Shown: positions 48,238 through 57,825, counted from the first letter of the stretch. The stretch: 64,000 nt of DNA from Sphingobium ummariense RL-3 (GCF_000447205.1 NZ_AUWY01000071.1:83424-147423), one strand, 5' to 3'. The notes: generated by a model from the letters alone, not told the origin. A program made the numbers and translations.

Positions 48238-49293
48238 ATGAACCAGATGACCGCCATCGACCCCCCGGCTTTCGCAGCCCTTGATCCCGAAGCCTGCTGG
48301 GATGCCTTCCTGCGCCGAGACCGCGCGCAGGACGGGCGCTTCGTGGGCGCCGTGCGGACGACCGGCATCTATTGCAAGCCAAGCTGCGCCGCGCGCCACC
48401 CCCGGCGTGAGAACATGGCCTTCTATCCCGACCCGGCGGCCGCGCGCGCGGCGGGCTTTCGCGCCTGCCTGCGCTGCCATCCCGACGAGGTGGGACGCGA
48501 CCGGCTGGCGGTGGAGAAGGCGATGCGGATGATGGCGCAGGCGGAGGAACCGCCCCGCCTTGACGAGATCGCGTCGCACGTCGGCTATGCGCCGCACCAT
48601 TTCCATCGCCTGTTCAAGCGCGAAACCGGCCTGACCCCCGCCGCCTATGCGCGGGCCATCCGCGCGGACCGTCTGAAGGCGGCGCTGGCGGGCGAGGGCA
48701 CCGTGACCGACGCGATCTACGAAGCCGGCTACAACGCCCCCAGCCGCGCCTATGCCGATGCCGATCGTCATCTGGGCATGAGCCCCAGTGCCTGGCGGGA
48801 CGGCGGGCGCGGTGCGGTGATCCGCCATGCCGTGCTCGACACCAGCCTCGGGCCGATGCTTGTCGCCGCGACCGCAAAGGGGCTTTGCCGCATCAGCTTC
48901 GACGAGGGCGTGGAGGATCTGCGCAGCCGCTTCCCCCACGCCGACCTTCAGCCGCCCGATCCCGCCTTCACGGCGCTCGCCGATCAGGTGCGGGCGCTGG
49001 TCGACAACCCACGCAGGCCGGCCGATCTACCGATGGATGTGCAGGGCACGCATTTCCAGCAGGCGGTCTGGGCCGCGCTCCGCTCGATCCCGCCGGGCGA
49101 GACGCGCAGCTATGGCGAGATCGCAGCAATGGCGGGCAATCCCGCCGCGGTGCGCGCGGCCGGAACCGCGTGCGGCGGGAACAACCTCGCCGTGCTCATC
49201 CCCTGCCATCGCGTCCTGCGCGGCGATGGCAGTCTCGGCGGCTATGCATATGGGACAGCAAGGAAAAAAGCGCTGCTCGAACGCGAACGCTGA
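48238..49293 (+). CDS. ada: Bifunctional transcriptional activator/methyltransferase Ada
   Basis: 351 residues. The N-terminal zinc/phosphotriester domain has Cys46, Cys50, Cys77 and Cys80 (G-I-Y-C-K-P-S-C and F-R-A-C-L-R-C), with exactly the spacing of E. coli Cys38/42/69/72. An AraC-type HTH follows at ~100-180 (L-D-E-I-A-S-H-V-G-Y-A-P-H-H-F-H-R-L-F-K). The C-terminal O6-methylguanine methyltransferase has its acceptor Cys323 in I-P-C-H-R-V-L. It repairs and senses alkylation damage and activates the adaptive response. The start M-N-Q-M-T at 48238 was chosen; no alkA or alkB is adjacent. Confidence 0.95.
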   Translation: MNQMTAIDPPAFAALDPEACWDAFLRRDRAQDGRFVGAVRTTGIYCKPSCAARHPRRENMAFYPDPAAARAAGFRACLRCHPDEVGRDRLAVEKAMRMMAQAEEPPRLDEIASHVGYAPHHFHRLFKRETGLTPAAYARAIRADRLKAALAGEGTVTDAIYEAGYNAPSRAYADADRHLGMSPSAWRDGGRGAVIRHAVLDTSLGPMLVAATAKGLCRISFDEGVEDLRSRFPHADLQPPDPAFTALADQVRALVDNPRRPADLPMDVQGTHFQQAVWAALRSIPPGETRSYGEIAAMAGNPAAVRAAGTACGGNNLAVLIPCHRVLRGDGSLGGYAYGTARKKALLERER

Positions 49294-49358
49294 ATCCGCC
49301 TTTCTTTCCTCGCTGCGGCGTTCCAACAAGGGAATGGGATGTGGGAGAGCCGCGGGGC

Positions 49359-50846
49359 ATGCGGATGATTCGGATATGGCTGCTGCTGGCGGGTCTTGCG
49401 GCACTGGCGCCTGGCAGCGCGCAGGCGGCCTGGTGGAAGGCGCAAAGCCGTCACTTTACCGTCTATAGCGAGGGCAATGACGAAAGGTTGCGCGGCTTTG
49501 CCGAGCGGCTGGAGAAATTCGACTATCTGTTGCGCACGGTGACAGGCATTGCGGATCCCGAGCAGGGCAGTCCGGTCACGGTCTACCTGCTGTCGAGGGA
49601 CGACAAGGTGCAGGCCCTTGCGCACAACCCGAACATTGCAGGTTTTTACACCACCTCCGATCGCACTGCCTTTGCGGTGCTGTCGCGCGGTGGCAAGGCC
49701 AGCAAGTTCGATTTCGGCGCGGAAGAAATCCTCTTCCACGAATATACGCATCACTTCATGCTGCATCATTTCCCGGCCGCCTATCCCGCCTGGTATGTGG
49801 AGGGCTTCGCCGAATTCTTCTCCGTGGTGAAGTTTCCGAAGGACGGCTCGATCGAGTTCGGCCATATACCGATGGCCCGGGTTCCCGGCCTGGTCCTCAA
49901 CTCGCCCTATCCCGTGAAGAATCTCTTCGCGCGGGACACTGACGGCCTCAGCCTGCGGGACGGCGATCGCTATTACGGCACCGCCTGGCTGCTGACTCAT
50001 TATTTTCAGTATGAGAATACGCGACGCGCCGAGATGAAGCGCTACCTCACCGACCTGGCCAACGGCGTTCCCGATCTTCAGCCCGACGCCTATTTCGCCG
50101 GGGGCCTGGAGGGGCTGGAGAAGGATCTCAAAATATACATGCGGCACCGGCTTTCAGCCTCGTCGCTCAAAACCAAGACCATGACCATCGGTACGATCAC
50201 GGTCAGCCCCGTCGATCCGGCGCAGGGCGCGCTGACCGAAGATGAGCTGCGGCTCATGAACCATCCGAAGACCGAGGACCTGCCCGGGCTGGTGAACGCA
50301 ATTCGCGCCATCGCGGTCAAATTCCCGGACAGCGCCTATGCCGCGGCCCTCCTTGCGGAAGCGGAATGGAAGGCGGAGGACAAGGCTAGAGCGCTCGCTG
50401 ATGCCGATCGCGCGGTCGCGCTCAACCCGGGCCTTTCGCGCGCCCATGCCGTGCGGGCCGAGGCGCTGCTGGACCGCGCGCACGACAGTAACACGCCGGG
50501 AGACTGGAAGGCGGCACTGTCCGCCATCGTCAGGGCGAACCGCGCCGACACCGAAGACCCCGTGCCGCTCGAGCTTTTCTATCGCTACAACGTGATGAAG
50601 GGCGGACCGATGCCGGCGATCGGCTATGACGGGCTTTACAAGGCCTTCACGCTGCTGCCGCAGAATCCCGACTATCGCTTCACCTATGCCCATGCCGAGG
50701 CCGCGCGGGGCAATTATGCGCGGGCCTCGCAGTTGCTCGATCCCATCGCCTATTCCCCGCACGGGTCGGAGATGCGAGACGCCGCCCTTAAGCTGAAGGC
50801 GGAGCTCGACGCACAGGCGGCGAAAACGAAGCCAGCCGCACCATGA
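49359..50846 (+). CDS. Exported gluzincin-like protein with H-E-x-x-H and TPR-like repeats
   Basis: 495 residues. The signal peptide M-R-M-I-R-I-W-L-L-L-A-G-L-A-A ends at A-Q-A. The H-E-Y-T-H-H motif near residue 128 with a downstream Glu in W-Y-V-E-G-F-A-E-F is the gluzincin (DUF1570-type peptidase) signature. The C-terminal half has TPR-like helices (A-Y-A-A-A-L-L-A-E-A-E-W-K... A-L-A-D-A-D-R-A-V-A-L-N-P). A periplasmic zinc peptidase or scaffold is likely. GGGAGAG lies 10 nt before ATG 49359; ATG 49365 is also possible. Its 3' 59 bp overlap the convergent DUF1289 gene. Confidence 0.82.
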   Translation: MRMIRIWLLLAGLAALAPGSAQAAWWKAQSRHFTVYSEGNDERLRGFAERLEKFDYLLRTVTGIADPEQGSPVTVYLLSRDDKVQALAHNPNIAGFYTTSDRTAFAVLSRGGKASKFDFGAEEILFHEYTHHFMLHHFPAAYPAWYVEGFAEFFSVVKFPKDGSIEFGHIPMARVPGLVLNSPYPVKNLFARDTDGLSLRDGDRYYGTAWLLTHYFQYENTRRAEMKRYLTDLANGVPDLQPDAYFAGGLEGLEKDLKIYMRHRLSASSLKTKTMTIGTITVSPVDPAQGALTEDELRLMNHPKTEDLPGLVNAIRAIAVKFPDSAYAAALLAEAEWKAEDKARALADADRAVALNPGLSRAHAVRAEALLDRAHDSNTPGDWKAALSAIVRANRADTEDPVPLELFYRYNVMKGGPMPAIGYDGLYKAFTLLPQNPDYRFTYAHAEAARGNYARASQLLDPIAYSPHGSEMRDAALKLKAELDAQAAKTKPAAP

Positions 50847-50967
50847 CGGCCCGGCGCTCCTCGTCTGTCATGCTCCGCCAATAAACGATCTCGTCGATGG
50901 TCCGGCCGCAGCCGGTGCAGACCCGCTCCGCGTTCAGGCTGCACAGATTGCGGCAGGGGCTTTCCAT
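50788..50967 (-). CDS. DUF1289 cysteine-rich small protein
   Basis: 59 residues. S-P-C-R-N-L-C-S-L-N... V-C-T-G-C-G-R-T-I-D-E-I has four cysteines in the DUF1289 pattern (C-x3-C and C-x2-C-G-R), then W-x-S-M-T-D-E-E-R-R-A-V. Probably binds a metal; function is unknown. Its start codon overlaps the priA stop (GTG 50970 or ATG 50967), so it is read in the priA transcript. The 3' end overlaps the exported gluzincin gene in antisense by 59 bp. Confidence 0.85.
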   Translation of the reverse strand: MESPCRNLCSLNAERVCTGCGRTIDEIVYWRSMTDEERRAVMVRLASFSPPVRRAPPSA

Positions 50968-53135
50968 CACATAAAGCTATAGGGATCGACGTCCACCGCG
51001 ACGCGCGTGCCCGATTTCCAGACGATGTCGGACAGCCATTCGCGGATCGCACCCTGCACGTCGACCTGCCGCGTCGCGTGGACCAACAGGCGGTGCCGGT
51101 GCCGCCCGCGCAGCACCGCCAGCGGGGCGGGGGCAGGGCCATAGACCCGCATGCCATCGATCGTGGGCGCCGACTTGCCGATCAGGCGGGCAACCTGCGC
51201 GGCCTCGTCGGCATCCTCGCTCGACACGATGATCGCGGCGAAGCGGCCGAAGGGCGGGGCGTTGGCGCGACGGCGATTTTCGGTCTCCACCGCATAGAAG
51301 CGCTCGGCATCCCCCGCGATCAGCGCCTGGATCACCTCGCTTTCAGGCATGCGCGTCTGGATGAACACGCGGCCCGGTTTCTGCCCGCGCCCGGCGCGCC
51401 CCGCCACCTGGACGATCTGCTGGAAGGTCCGCTCCGACGCGCGCAGGTCGCCGCCTTCCAGCCCGAGGTCGGCGTCGATCACCCCGACGAGCGTGAGGTT
51501 GGGGAAATGATAGCCCTTCGTCACGAGCTGCGTGCCGACGATGATATCGACCGCGCCGGCCTCCACCGACTTCACGAACTCGGCGACCTTGGCCGGCGAC
51601 CAGAGCGTGTCCGACGTGACGATGGCCGTGCGCGCCTGCGGCCAGAGCGCCTTGACCTCGTCGGCGATGCGCTCGACGCCGGGGCCGCAGGCAACCAGCG
51701 AATCCTCCTCCTTGCATTCCGGGCAGAAGCGGGGGGAGGGGATCACATGACCGCAATGATGGCAGGCGAGGCGCCGGGTCAGTCGATGCTCGACCATCCA
51801 TGCGGTGCAGTTGGGGCACTGGAAGCGATAGCCGCAATGGCGGCACAGCGTCAGCGGCGCATAACCGCGACGGTTGAGGAAGAGCAGGCTCTGCTCCCCC
51901 TCCTCCAGCGTCTCGTCGATCGCGCGCACCAGCGGCGGCGCGATCCAGCGGCCCCGTTCGGGCGGGTCGGTGAGCAGGTTGATGCCTTCGATCCGCGGCA
52001 TCTCGGCGCCGCCATAGCGCGCGGGCAGCCTGATCTCCTCATAGCGGCCCAGTTCGACCTGATGGCGGGTCTCGATCGCGGGCGTGGCGGACGCCAGCAC
52101 GACCGGGAATTTCTCGATCAGCCCGCGCATCACCGCCACGTCGCGTGCGTGGTAATGGACCCCATCCTCCTGCTTGAAGCTCGCCTCATGCGCCTCGTCC
52201 ACGATGATGAGGCCGAGATTGGGATAGGGCAGGAACAGCGCGGAACGGGCACCGACCACGACCCGGGCCTCACCCGCCGCGATGGCGCGCCAGGCCCGGC
52301 GCCGCTCGCTTTGCCGCAGGCCGCTGTGCCAGTTGACCGGCACCGTACCGAAACGCTTTTCGAATCGCTCGAGGAAAGGCTCGGTCAGCGCGATCTCCGG
52401 CAACAGCACCAGAACCTGCCGCCCTTCCCGGATCGCCGCCGCGATCGCCTCGAAATAGACCTCCGTCTTGCCCGACCCCGTCACCCCGTCGAGCAGGAAG
52501 GGCGCGAAGTCGCGATCATGAACTGCGGTCACGAAGCGCGAGGCCGCCGCCTGCTGCTCCGTGGACAAGGCTGGGGGGGCATGGTCGGGATCCGGCTCGG
52601 GGAAGGGCGTGTCGATGCTCACCTCGACCGCCTCGAAGGCACCCGCCTTGACGAGACCCCGGATCACAGCATCGCTCACCCCGCCGATCATCGCCAGTTC
52701 GCGGATCAGCCCCTGCCGTTCGCCGATCCGCTCCATCGCCTGCGTGCGCTGCTCGGTCATGCGGTCGGGCAGGGTGCCGGTGGCGCGATATTCGATGACC
52801 GTGCGCGCGCCCTCCAGCGCCGACATCGATGCCAGCGCCATGCGCAGCACGGCCGCGGGCGGCGCCAGATAATAGTCCGCCGTCCATTCGATCAGCCGGC
52901 GCAGCGGCTCGGGCAGCGGCGGCGCATCGACCACCTCCAGCAGGTTGCGCAGGCGATTGTCGCAGACGCTCTCCACATCCGGAAAGGCATCCTCCTCCCA
53001 GACGACGCCGATCAGCTGTCGCGGCCCCAGCGGCGCGACGACGATGCTGCCCGGCGGCGCGCTCATCCCGTGCGGTACGCGATAGTCGAGCGGACCCAGG
53101 GGGGCGTTCAGCAGGAGGACACGGGCACGGGCCAT
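50967..53135 (-). CDS. priA: Primosomal protein N' (replication restart helicase PriA)
   Basis: 722 residues. The N-terminal 3'-DNA-binding domain is followed by a superfamily-2 helicase core: Walker A D-G-V-T-G-S-G-K-T-E, DEAH box V-D-E-A-H-E-A-S-F-K. A zinc-binding insertion has C-R-H-C...C-P-N-C and C-H-H-C...C-P-E-C (8 Cys). PriA reloads the replisome at collapsed forks. AGGGACGC precedes the ATG. Downstream is the DUF1289 gene with overlapping stop/start, and the divergent neighbour is transaldolase, 71 bp away. Confidence 0.96.
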   Translation of the reverse strand: MARARVLLLNAPLGPLDYRVPHGMSAPPGSIVVAPLGPRQLIGVVWEEDAFPDVESVCDNRLRNLLEVVDAPPLPEPLRRLIEWTADYYLAPPAAVLRMALASMSALEGARTVIEYRATGTLPDRMTEQRTQAMERIGERQGLIRELAMIGGVSDAVIRGLVKAGAFEAVEVSIDTPFPEPDPDHAPPALSTEQQAAASRFVTAVHDRDFAPFLLDGVTGSGKTEVYFEAIAAAIREGRQVLVLLPEIALTEPFLERFEKRFGTVPVNWHSGLRQSERRRAWRAIAAGEARVVVGARSALFLPYPNLGLIIVDEAHEASFKQEDGVHYHARDVAVMRGLIEKFPVVLASATPAIETRHQVELGRYEEIRLPARYGGAEMPRIEGINLLTDPPERGRWIAPPLVRAIDETLEEGEQSLLFLNRRGYAPLTLCRHCGYRFQCPNCTAWMVEHRLTRRLACHHCGHVIPSPRFCPECKEEDSLVACGPGVERIADEVKALWPQARTAIVTSDTLWSPAKVAEFVKSVEAGAVDIIVGTQLVTKGYHFPNLTLVGVIDADLGLEGGDLRASERTFQQIVQVAGRAGRGQKPGRVFIQTRMPESEVIQALIAGDAERFYAVETENRRRANAPPFGRFAAIIVSSEDADEAAQVARLIGKSAPTIDGMRVYGPAPAPLAVLRGRHRHRLLVHATRQVDVQGAIREWLSDIVWKSGTRVAVDVDPYSFM

Positions 53136-53206
53136 GCGTCCCTGTAGGACAGACTTGGCCGGAGACGCTATAGCGCCGTCAACGAATCAGCAGAGGCAGC
53201 ATCGTC

Positions 53207-53860
53207 ATGAAATTCTTCGTCGACACCGCGGACACCGCGGACATCCGCGATCTGGCCGCGACCGGCCTGCTCGACGGCGTCACCACCAATCCCACCTTGA
53301 TCCACAAATCGGGCCGGCAGTTCCTGGAAGTGGTCGAGGAGATTTGCGGCATCGTCGATGGTCCCGTCTCGGCTGAGGTCGTGGCGCTCGACCATGAGAC
53401 GATGATGAAGGAAGCGGCCATCCTCAGGAAGATCGCCGACAATGTCTGCATCAAGGTGCCGCTCACCATCGATGGCCTGAAGACCTGCAAGGCGCTGACG
53501 GGCGAGGGCGTGATGGTCAACGTCACCCTGTGCTTCTCCGCCAATCAGGCGTTGCTCGCCGCGAAGGCTGGCGCGACCTTCATCTCGCCCTTCGTCGGGC
53601 GGCATGACGACAACAGCTTCGACGGCATCAAGCTGATCGAGGACATCCGCCTGATCTACGACAATTATCAGTTCGACACGGAAATCCTCGCCGCCTCGCT
53701 GCGCCATCCCATCCATGTGCTGGAATGCGCGAAGATCGGTGCCGATGTCATCACGGCGCCCCCGGCCGTCATCCGCATGCTCTCCAAGCATGTGCTGACC
53801 GACAAGGGGCTGGAAGCCTTCGCGGCCGACTGGGCCAAGACTGGTCAGACCATCCTGTGA
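53207..53860 (+). CDS. tal: Transaldolase/fructose-6-phosphate aldolase family (short type)
   Basis: 217 residues of the compact TalC/FSA-like transaldolase type. The N-terminal M-K-F-F-V-D-T-A-D, the Schiff-base lysine in [10 protein letters not shown], and the C-terminal G-A-D-V-I-T-A-P-P are characteristic. Likely acts in the pentose-phosphate pathway; a true fructose-6-phosphate aldolase cannot be excluded from sequence alone. AGAGG precedes the ATG. It is followed by a hairpin at 53869. Confidence 0.9.
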   Translation: MKFFVDTADTADIRDLAATGLLDGVTTNPTLIHKSGRQFLEVVEEICGIVDGPVSAEVVALDHETMMKEAAILRKIADNVCIKVPLTIDGLKTCKALTGEGVMVNVTLCFSANQALLAAKAGATFISPFVGRHDDNSFDGIKLIEDIRLIYDNYQFDTEILAASLRHPIHVLECAKIGADVITAPPAVIRMLSKHVLTDKGLEAFAADWAKTGQTIL

Positions 53861-53868
53861 TGGTAAAA

Positions 53869-53893
53869 GGGCGCGGGACTGGAACCCGCGCCC
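53869..53893 (+). terminator. Hairpin after transaldolase
   Basis: GGGCGCGGG (53869-53877) and CCCGCGCCC (53885-53893) are perfect complements over 7 nt. A-rich sequence precedes it, but no T-run follows; 8 bp after the stop. Confidence 0.5.
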
Positions 53894-53903
53894 GATCCGG
53901 CTC

Positions 53904-53932
53904 ATTCTTCCCCGGGACATTCTTCCCCGGGA
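53904..53932 (+). repeat. Tandem duplication of a 15-bp unit
   Basis: ATTCTTCCCCGGGAC (53904-53918) is immediately repeated as ATTCTTCCCCGGGAA (from 53919). The CCCCGGGA tracts lie just before the ribosome site of the next gene. Confidence 0.7.
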
Positions 53933-53945
53933 AAGGAGCGAGCCG

Positions 53946-54287
53946 ATGTTCGTCGCGGTTTACTGGTGGCGGGTCCATCCCGGTAAGGAAGATCAGTTCC
54001 GCCGGGCCTGGAGACGGGGCACGGACCTGATCCGGGCGCGCTATGGCAGCTATGGGTCGCGGCTTCACCGTGACGCGGACGGCCGCTTCGTTGGCTATGC
54101 GGAATGGCCGGACGAAATGACCTGGCGCGCTGCGTTCGACCGGAAGATGGTCTATGACGATCCGGAAACGCGCGCGGCCTTCGTCGACGCCATAGCCGAG
54201 GTGCCGTCGGACGCGGACCCGATCTTTACCATGACGGTCACAGACGACCTGCTGCGGCGAACAGGACAAGAGGAAGGCAAGGCATGA
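53946..54287 (+). CDS. Antibiotic-biosynthesis-monooxygenase (ABM)-like domain protein
   Basis: 113 residues with a ferredoxin-like ABM/dimeric alpha-beta barrel pattern: V-A-V-Y-W-W-R-V-H-P-G-K-E-D-Q-F-R-R-A-W at the N-terminus and F-V-G-Y-A-E-W-P-D near the middle. ABM domains act as monooxygenases, heme-degrading or signalling proteins; no specific role can be given. AAAGGAG lies 7-8 nt before the ATG. The stop overlaps the start of a 32-residue membrane peptide gene by 4 bp. Confidence 0.75.
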   Translation: MFVAVYWWRVHPGKEDQFRRAWRRGTDLIRARYGSYGSRLHRDADGRFVGYAEWPDEMTWRAAFDRKMVYDDPETRAAFVDAIAEVPSDADPIFTMTVTDDLLRRTGQEEGKA

Positions 54288-54382
54288 GCGATCCCAACAA
54301 GCCGGACTACAGCTTCCTGCCCTTCGCCTTCATGGTGATGATCATCGGCCTTGTGATGATGGCGATCAACTGGGGCGGCTGA
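54284..54382 (+). CDS. Small single-pass membrane protein, 32 residues
   Basis: ATG at 54284 overlaps the stop of the ABM gene (ATGA), giving M-S-D-P-N-K-P-D-Y-S-F-L-P then a hydrophobic helix F-M-V-M-I-I-G-L-V-M-M-A-I, ending N-W-G-G. It is too short for most gene finders, but the coupling and amphipathic composition support it. Function is unknown. Confidence 0.6.
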   Translation: MSDPNKPDYSFLPFAFMVMIIGLVMMAINWGG

Positions 54383-54387
54383 GCAGT

Positions 54388-54519
54388 TTACAGCGACGCG
54401 GCGATCTGCCCCAGCATCAGCGCGACACCCGCCAGAGCGATCGCGCCGCCCAGCGCGAGTTCTGCGGGATGGACCATGTGCGCGATCGGCACGGCGATGG
54501 CTTTCTCGATCTTTCTCAT
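54388..54519 (-). CDS. Small membrane protein, 43 residues (tentative)
   Basis: ATG at 54519 to TAA at 54390-54388. M-R-K-I-E-K-A-I-A-V-P-I-A-H-M is followed by a helix A-L-G-G-A-I-A-L-A-G-V-A-L-M-L. There is no clear ribosome site. It converges with the 32-residue peptide gene, with a 5-bp gap. Possibly real; conservation would decide. Confidence 0.42.
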   Translation of the reverse strand: MRKIEKAIAVPIAHMVHPAELALGGAIALAGVALMLGQIAASL

Positions 54520-54603
54520 GCCGCGAATATGGCATGGGGAGGCGACCAGCGCTCACGCAATTTTCCGCTCTGACTGATGAACCGCTTCGTTCACTCCACC
54601 AGA

Positions 54604-54680
54604 TGGCGACCCCGGCAGGATTCGAACCTGCGACCATTCGCTTAGAAGGCGAATGCTCTATCCGGCTGAGCTACGGGGCC
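54604..54680 (-). tRNA. tRNA-Arg (anticodon TCT)
   Basis: Reading the minus strand from 54680: acceptor arm GGCCCCG pairs with CGGGGTC, D-arm TAGCTCAGCCGG, anticodon stem ATTCG-CTTCTAA-CGAAT-type with anticodon TCT (decodes AGA), T-loop GGTTCGAATCC, discriminator G and encoded CCA (54606-54604). 77 nt. It lies between the small membrane genes and the yhhQ-like gene; I see no attachment-site duplication. Confidence 0.95.
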
Positions 54681-54765
54681 GTCGTCCGGCCGATAGCGGG
54701 GCTTGGCGCCGGGCGCAATCATCGCGGCGTTGCAATCGCCGGTCACACCGATAAGCATGGCGGTC

Positions 54766-55485
54766 ATGAGCGAGGCGGGCATCCAGAAGGTCAAGGCGGT
54801 TGCGCTGGGTGCGCGTCCGTTGCGCTATTATGATTTCTTCATGGCGGCCTTCGTCGCCATATTGCTTTTGTCCAACCTGATCGGCGCGGCGAAGCTTTCG
54901 ACGCTGGGTGGCTTCACCTTCGGCGCGGGCATCCTCTTCTTCCCGCTGGGCTATGTGCTGGGGGATGTGCTGACGGAAGTCTACGGCTATGCCAGGGCGC
55001 GGCGCTGCGTCTGGGCGGGATTCGCCGCGATGCTGTTCATGGCGGTGATGAGCTGGGTGGTCGTCTCGCTGCCGCCCGCGGCGGGCTGGCCCGACCAGGG
55101 CGCCTATGAGGCGGTGTTCGGCAGCACCTGGCGGATTGTCTTCGCCTCGGTCACCGCCTTCTGGGCGGGCGAGTTCACCAACAGCTTCGTGCTCGCGAAG
55201 ATGAAGCTGATGACCGGGGGCCGGCATCTGTGGGCGCGCACGATCGGTTCGACGATCGTGGGGGAAGGGGTCGACAGCCTGATCTTCTACCCGCTCGCCT
55301 TCTATGGCCACTGGACGACCGCGCAGGTGCTGACCGTGATGGTCACCAACTGGATGCTGAAGGTCGGCTGGGAAGTCGTCTTGACCCCCGTCACCTATGT
55401 GATCGTGAACACGATCAAGCGCCGCGAGGGCCTCGACGTCTACGACGCCGGCACCGACTTCACCCCGTTCCGCACCCGGCTATGA
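54766..55485 (+). CDS. yhhQ: Queuosine precursor transporter (YhhQ/VUT family)
   Basis: 239 residues with about six hydrophobic helices. The VUT_1 (PF02592) family is indicated by [18 protein letters not shown], the later [15 protein letters not shown], and [14 protein letters not shown]. Family members import preQ0/preQ1 for queuosine. ATG 54766 gives the common start M-S-E-A-G-I; an ATG at 54757 is in frame. The last 6 bp overlap the convergent truA gene. Confidence 0.9.
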   Translation: MSEAGIQKVKAVALGARPLRYYDFFMAAFVAILLLSNLIGAAKLSTLGGFTFGAGILFFPLGYVLGDVLTEVYGYARARRCVWAGFAAMLFMAVMSWVVVSLPPAAGWPDQGAYEAVFGSTWRIVFASVTAFWAGEFTNSFVLAKMKLMTGGRHLWARTIGSTIVGEGVDSLIFYPLAFYGHWTTAQVLTVMVTNWMLKVGWEVVLTPVTYVIVNTIKRREGLDVYDAGTDFTPFRTRL

Positions 55486-56229
55486 TTCGCCGGGATAGGT
55501 CGCCCGCACGAAATAGAGGCCGTCGGGCGGCGCGTTGAGCGCCAGCGCGGCGCGATCCCGCGCCTCCAGCGCCGCGCGCAGGTCGTCCGCGCTCCAGCGC
55601 CCCATGCCGACCATGGCAAGGCATCCCACCATCGAGCGCACCTGATGATGCAGGAAGGATCGCGCGGCGGCGTGGATGCTCACCCGGTCCCCCTCCCGCT
55701 CGACGGAGAGTCGGTCGAGTGTCTTGACCGGGCTCGCCGACTGGCAATGGACCGACCGGAAGGTGGTGAAGTCGTGCAATCCGACAAGGACTTGGGCCGC
55801 ACCGTGCATCGCCGCCGCGTCGAGCGGCTGGATCACCCGCCAGGCAAGGCCGTTCTCCCAGGTCAGCGGCGCGCGCCGGTTGACGATGCGATAGACATAG
55901 GAACGGCCGGTGCAGGAAAAGCGCGCATGCCAGTCGTCCGCCACCGCCTCGCAGGCAAGGATCGCGACGGGGTCCGGCCGCAGCCGCGCGTTGAGCGCCT
56001 CCATCAGGCGGAACGGCGCGATCTCCTTGGCGATGTCGGCATGGGCGCGCATCGCGATCCCGTGCACGCCGGCATCGGTGCGCCCCGCGGCATGGACCGC
56101 GACCGCCTCGCTCGTGACGGAAGCGATCGCATCTTCGATCGCCTGCTGCACGCTGGGCCCGTGCGCCTGCCGCTGCCAGCCCATGAAGGGGCGCCCGTCA
56201 AATTCGACGGTGAAGGCGAAGCGCGTCAT
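55480..56229 (-). CDS. truA: tRNA pseudouridine(38-40) synthase
   Basis: 249 residues. [12 protein letters not shown] near the N-terminus, and the catalytic Asp in [10 protein letters not shown], are diagnostic of TruA, which modifies U38-40 in the anticodon arm. The C-terminal [12 protein letters not shown] is also conserved. The ATG overlaps the fmt stop by 4 bp, so fmt-truA is a coupled pair of translation-related genes. Confidence 0.95.
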   Translation of the reverse strand: MTRFAFTVEFDGRPFMGWQRQAHGPSVQQAIEDAIASVTSEAVAVHAAGRTDAGVHGIAMRAHADIAKEIAPFRLMEALNARLRPDPVAILACEAVADDWHARFSCTGRSYVYRIVNRRAPLTWENGLAWRVIQPLDAAAMHGAAQVLVGLHDFTTFRSVHCQSASPVKTLDRLSVEREGDRVSIHAAARSFLHHQVRSMVGCLAMVGMGRWSADDLRAALEARDRAALALNAPPDGLYFVRATYPGES

Positions 56230-57143
56230 GCGGCTCCGTCGTCCACCCGGCTGCCCGCCGGCATGTCATAGCCTCGCAGCAGCTCGCCGGCCGACATCGC
56301 CCCCTTGCCCGCCCGCTGGATCAGCGTCGGGCGGATCGCGCCATGGCCGCAGCCGATGAGCAGGCTGTGGTCGAGCAGTTCGCCGGCCGGCCCCTGATGC
56401 TCCTCGACATGGGCGGCGAGGACGCGGAACCGCTCGCCCCGATATTCGAAGAAGGCGCCGGGAAAGGGGTTGAAGGCCCGCACCTGCCGTTCGATCTGGT
56501 GCGCGTCGCGGGAAAAGTCGATCCGCGCCTCGGCCTTCTCGATCTTCGCGGCGTAGGTGACGCCGTCCTCCGGCTGGGCCATGGGGGGATGAAGCGCCAG
56601 ATCGTCCAGCACCTCGACCATCAGCTTCGCGCCGGCCTGCGCCAGCTCCTGCGTCAGTGCGCCAGCGGTCTTGTCCTCGATCGGCGTCACATGTTTGGCG
56701 CGCATCGGCCCTGTGTCGAGCCCGGCCTCCATGTCCATGATGGTGACGCCGGTCAGGTTGTCGCCCGCCAGGATGGCGCGCTGGATCGGCGCCGCTCCGC
56801 GCCAGCGCGGCAGCAGCGACGCGTGGATGTTGAGGCAGCCTAAACGTGGCGCCTGCAGGATCGCGCCGGGCAGGATCAGCCCATAGGCCGCAACCACCGC
56901 GACATCGGCGTGCAGTGCCGCGAACGCCGCCTGCACTTCCGCGTCCCGCAGCGTCAGCGGCGTGCGCACCGCGATCCCCATCGCTTCCGCCCGCTGGTGC
57001 ACCGGGGATGGGCGCAGCACCTTGCCCCGGCCGGCGGGACGGGGCGGCTGGCTGTAGACCGCGACGATCTCATGGCCCGCCCGGGCCAAGGCGTCGAGCG
57101 CCGGGACGGCGAAGTCCGGGGTTCCCATATAGACGATGCGCAT
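56226..57143 (-). CDS. fmt: Methionyl-tRNA formyltransferase
   Basis: 305 residues. [14 protein letters not shown] is the conserved N-terminus. The formyl-THF site and catalytic Asn/His are in [18 protein letters not shown], with D-T-G-P following. The C-terminal tRNA-binding domain (G-E-R-F-R-V-L-A) is present. It formylates Met-tRNAi for initiation, pairing functionally with def, which lies 0.7 kb away. GAGAGG precedes the ATG. Confidence 0.96.
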   Translation of the reverse strand: MRIVYMGTPDFAVPALDALARAGHEIVAVYSQPPRPAGRGKVLRPSPVHQRAEAMGIAVRTPLTLRDAEVQAAFAALHADVAVVAAYGLILPGAILQAPRLGCLNIHASLLPRWRGAAPIQRAILAGDNLTGVTIMDMEAGLDTGPMRAKHVTPIEDKTAGALTQELAQAGAKLMVEVLDDLALHPPMAQPEDGVTYAAKIEKAEARIDFSRDAHQIERQVRAFNPFPGAFFEYRGERFRVLAAHVEEHQGPAGELLDHSLLIGCGHGAIRPTLIQRAGKGAMSAGELLRGYDMPAGSRVDDGAA

Positions 57144-57197
57144 GGCGGCCTCTCAAACCCCTTGTATGCACGACTTGCAAGCCCTTATCTCGGTTCC

Positions 57198-57794
57198 ATG
57201 GCTTCTCCCGAGATCGATGCGCTCACCCAGGCGCTGTCCCGCCTGCCTGGGCTTGGTCCGCGCTCGGCGCGGCGCGCGGTGCTGCACCTGCTGAAGAAGC
57301 GCGAGAGCGCGATGGAGCCGCTGCTGCGCGCGCTGGAGGCGGTCAACGATCGGCTGGTGACATGCGCCGTCTGCGGCAATGTCGACACGGTCGATCCCTG
57401 CGGCATATGCGTCGATCCGCGCCGCGATGCGCGCGCCCTGTGCGTGGTGGAGGATGTCGCCGACCTCTGGGCGCTCGACAAGTCGCGCCTCTTTCCCGGT
57501 CGTTTTCATGTGCTTGGCGGGCGGCTTTCGGCGCTGGAAGGCATAAGGCCGGAGGATCTGGGCATCGACTCCCTGATCGCCCGGGTCGAACAGGGCGGCA
57601 TCGATGAAGTGGTGCTGGCGATGAACGCCACGCTGGAAGGGCAGACCACCGCCCATTATCTCGCCGAGCGGCTGGAGCGATTCCCGGTCCGCCTGACCCA
57701 GCTCGCCCACGGCGTTCCCGTCGGCGGAGAGCTGGACTATCTCGACGAAGGCACGCTCGCCCAGGCCCTCCGCGCCCGGCGCCCGGTGGGTTGA
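57198..57794 (+). CDS. recR: Recombination protein RecR
   Basis: 198 residues. A helix-hairpin-helix ([11 protein letters not shown]) is followed by the C4 zinc finger (C-A-V-C-G-N...C-G-I-C), then the Toprim domain ([12 protein letters not shown] and G-Q-T-T-A-H-Y-L). RecR loads RecA at gaps with RecO and RecF. Start M-A-S-P-E-I-D-A; the upstream ribosome site is weak. dnaX/YbaB, usual neighbours, are not in the window. def follows after 31 bp. Confidence 0.95.
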   Translation: MASPEIDALTQALSRLPGLGPRSARRAVLHLLKKRESAMEPLLRALEAVNDRLVTCAVCGNVDTVDPCGICVDPRRDARALCVVEDVADLWALDKSRLFPGRFHVLGGRLSALEGIRPEDLGIDSLIARVEQGGIDEVVLAMNATLEGQTTAHYLAERLERFPVRLTQLAHGVPVGGELDYLDEGTLAQALRARRPVG

Positions 57795-57825
57795 AGAATC
57801 TCTGCGTTCCGCCTATGTTCGACGC

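Noticed and set aside
54604..54680. tRNA-Arg as an integration site
   Set aside because: No integrase and no direct repeat of the tRNA 3' end in the flanks.
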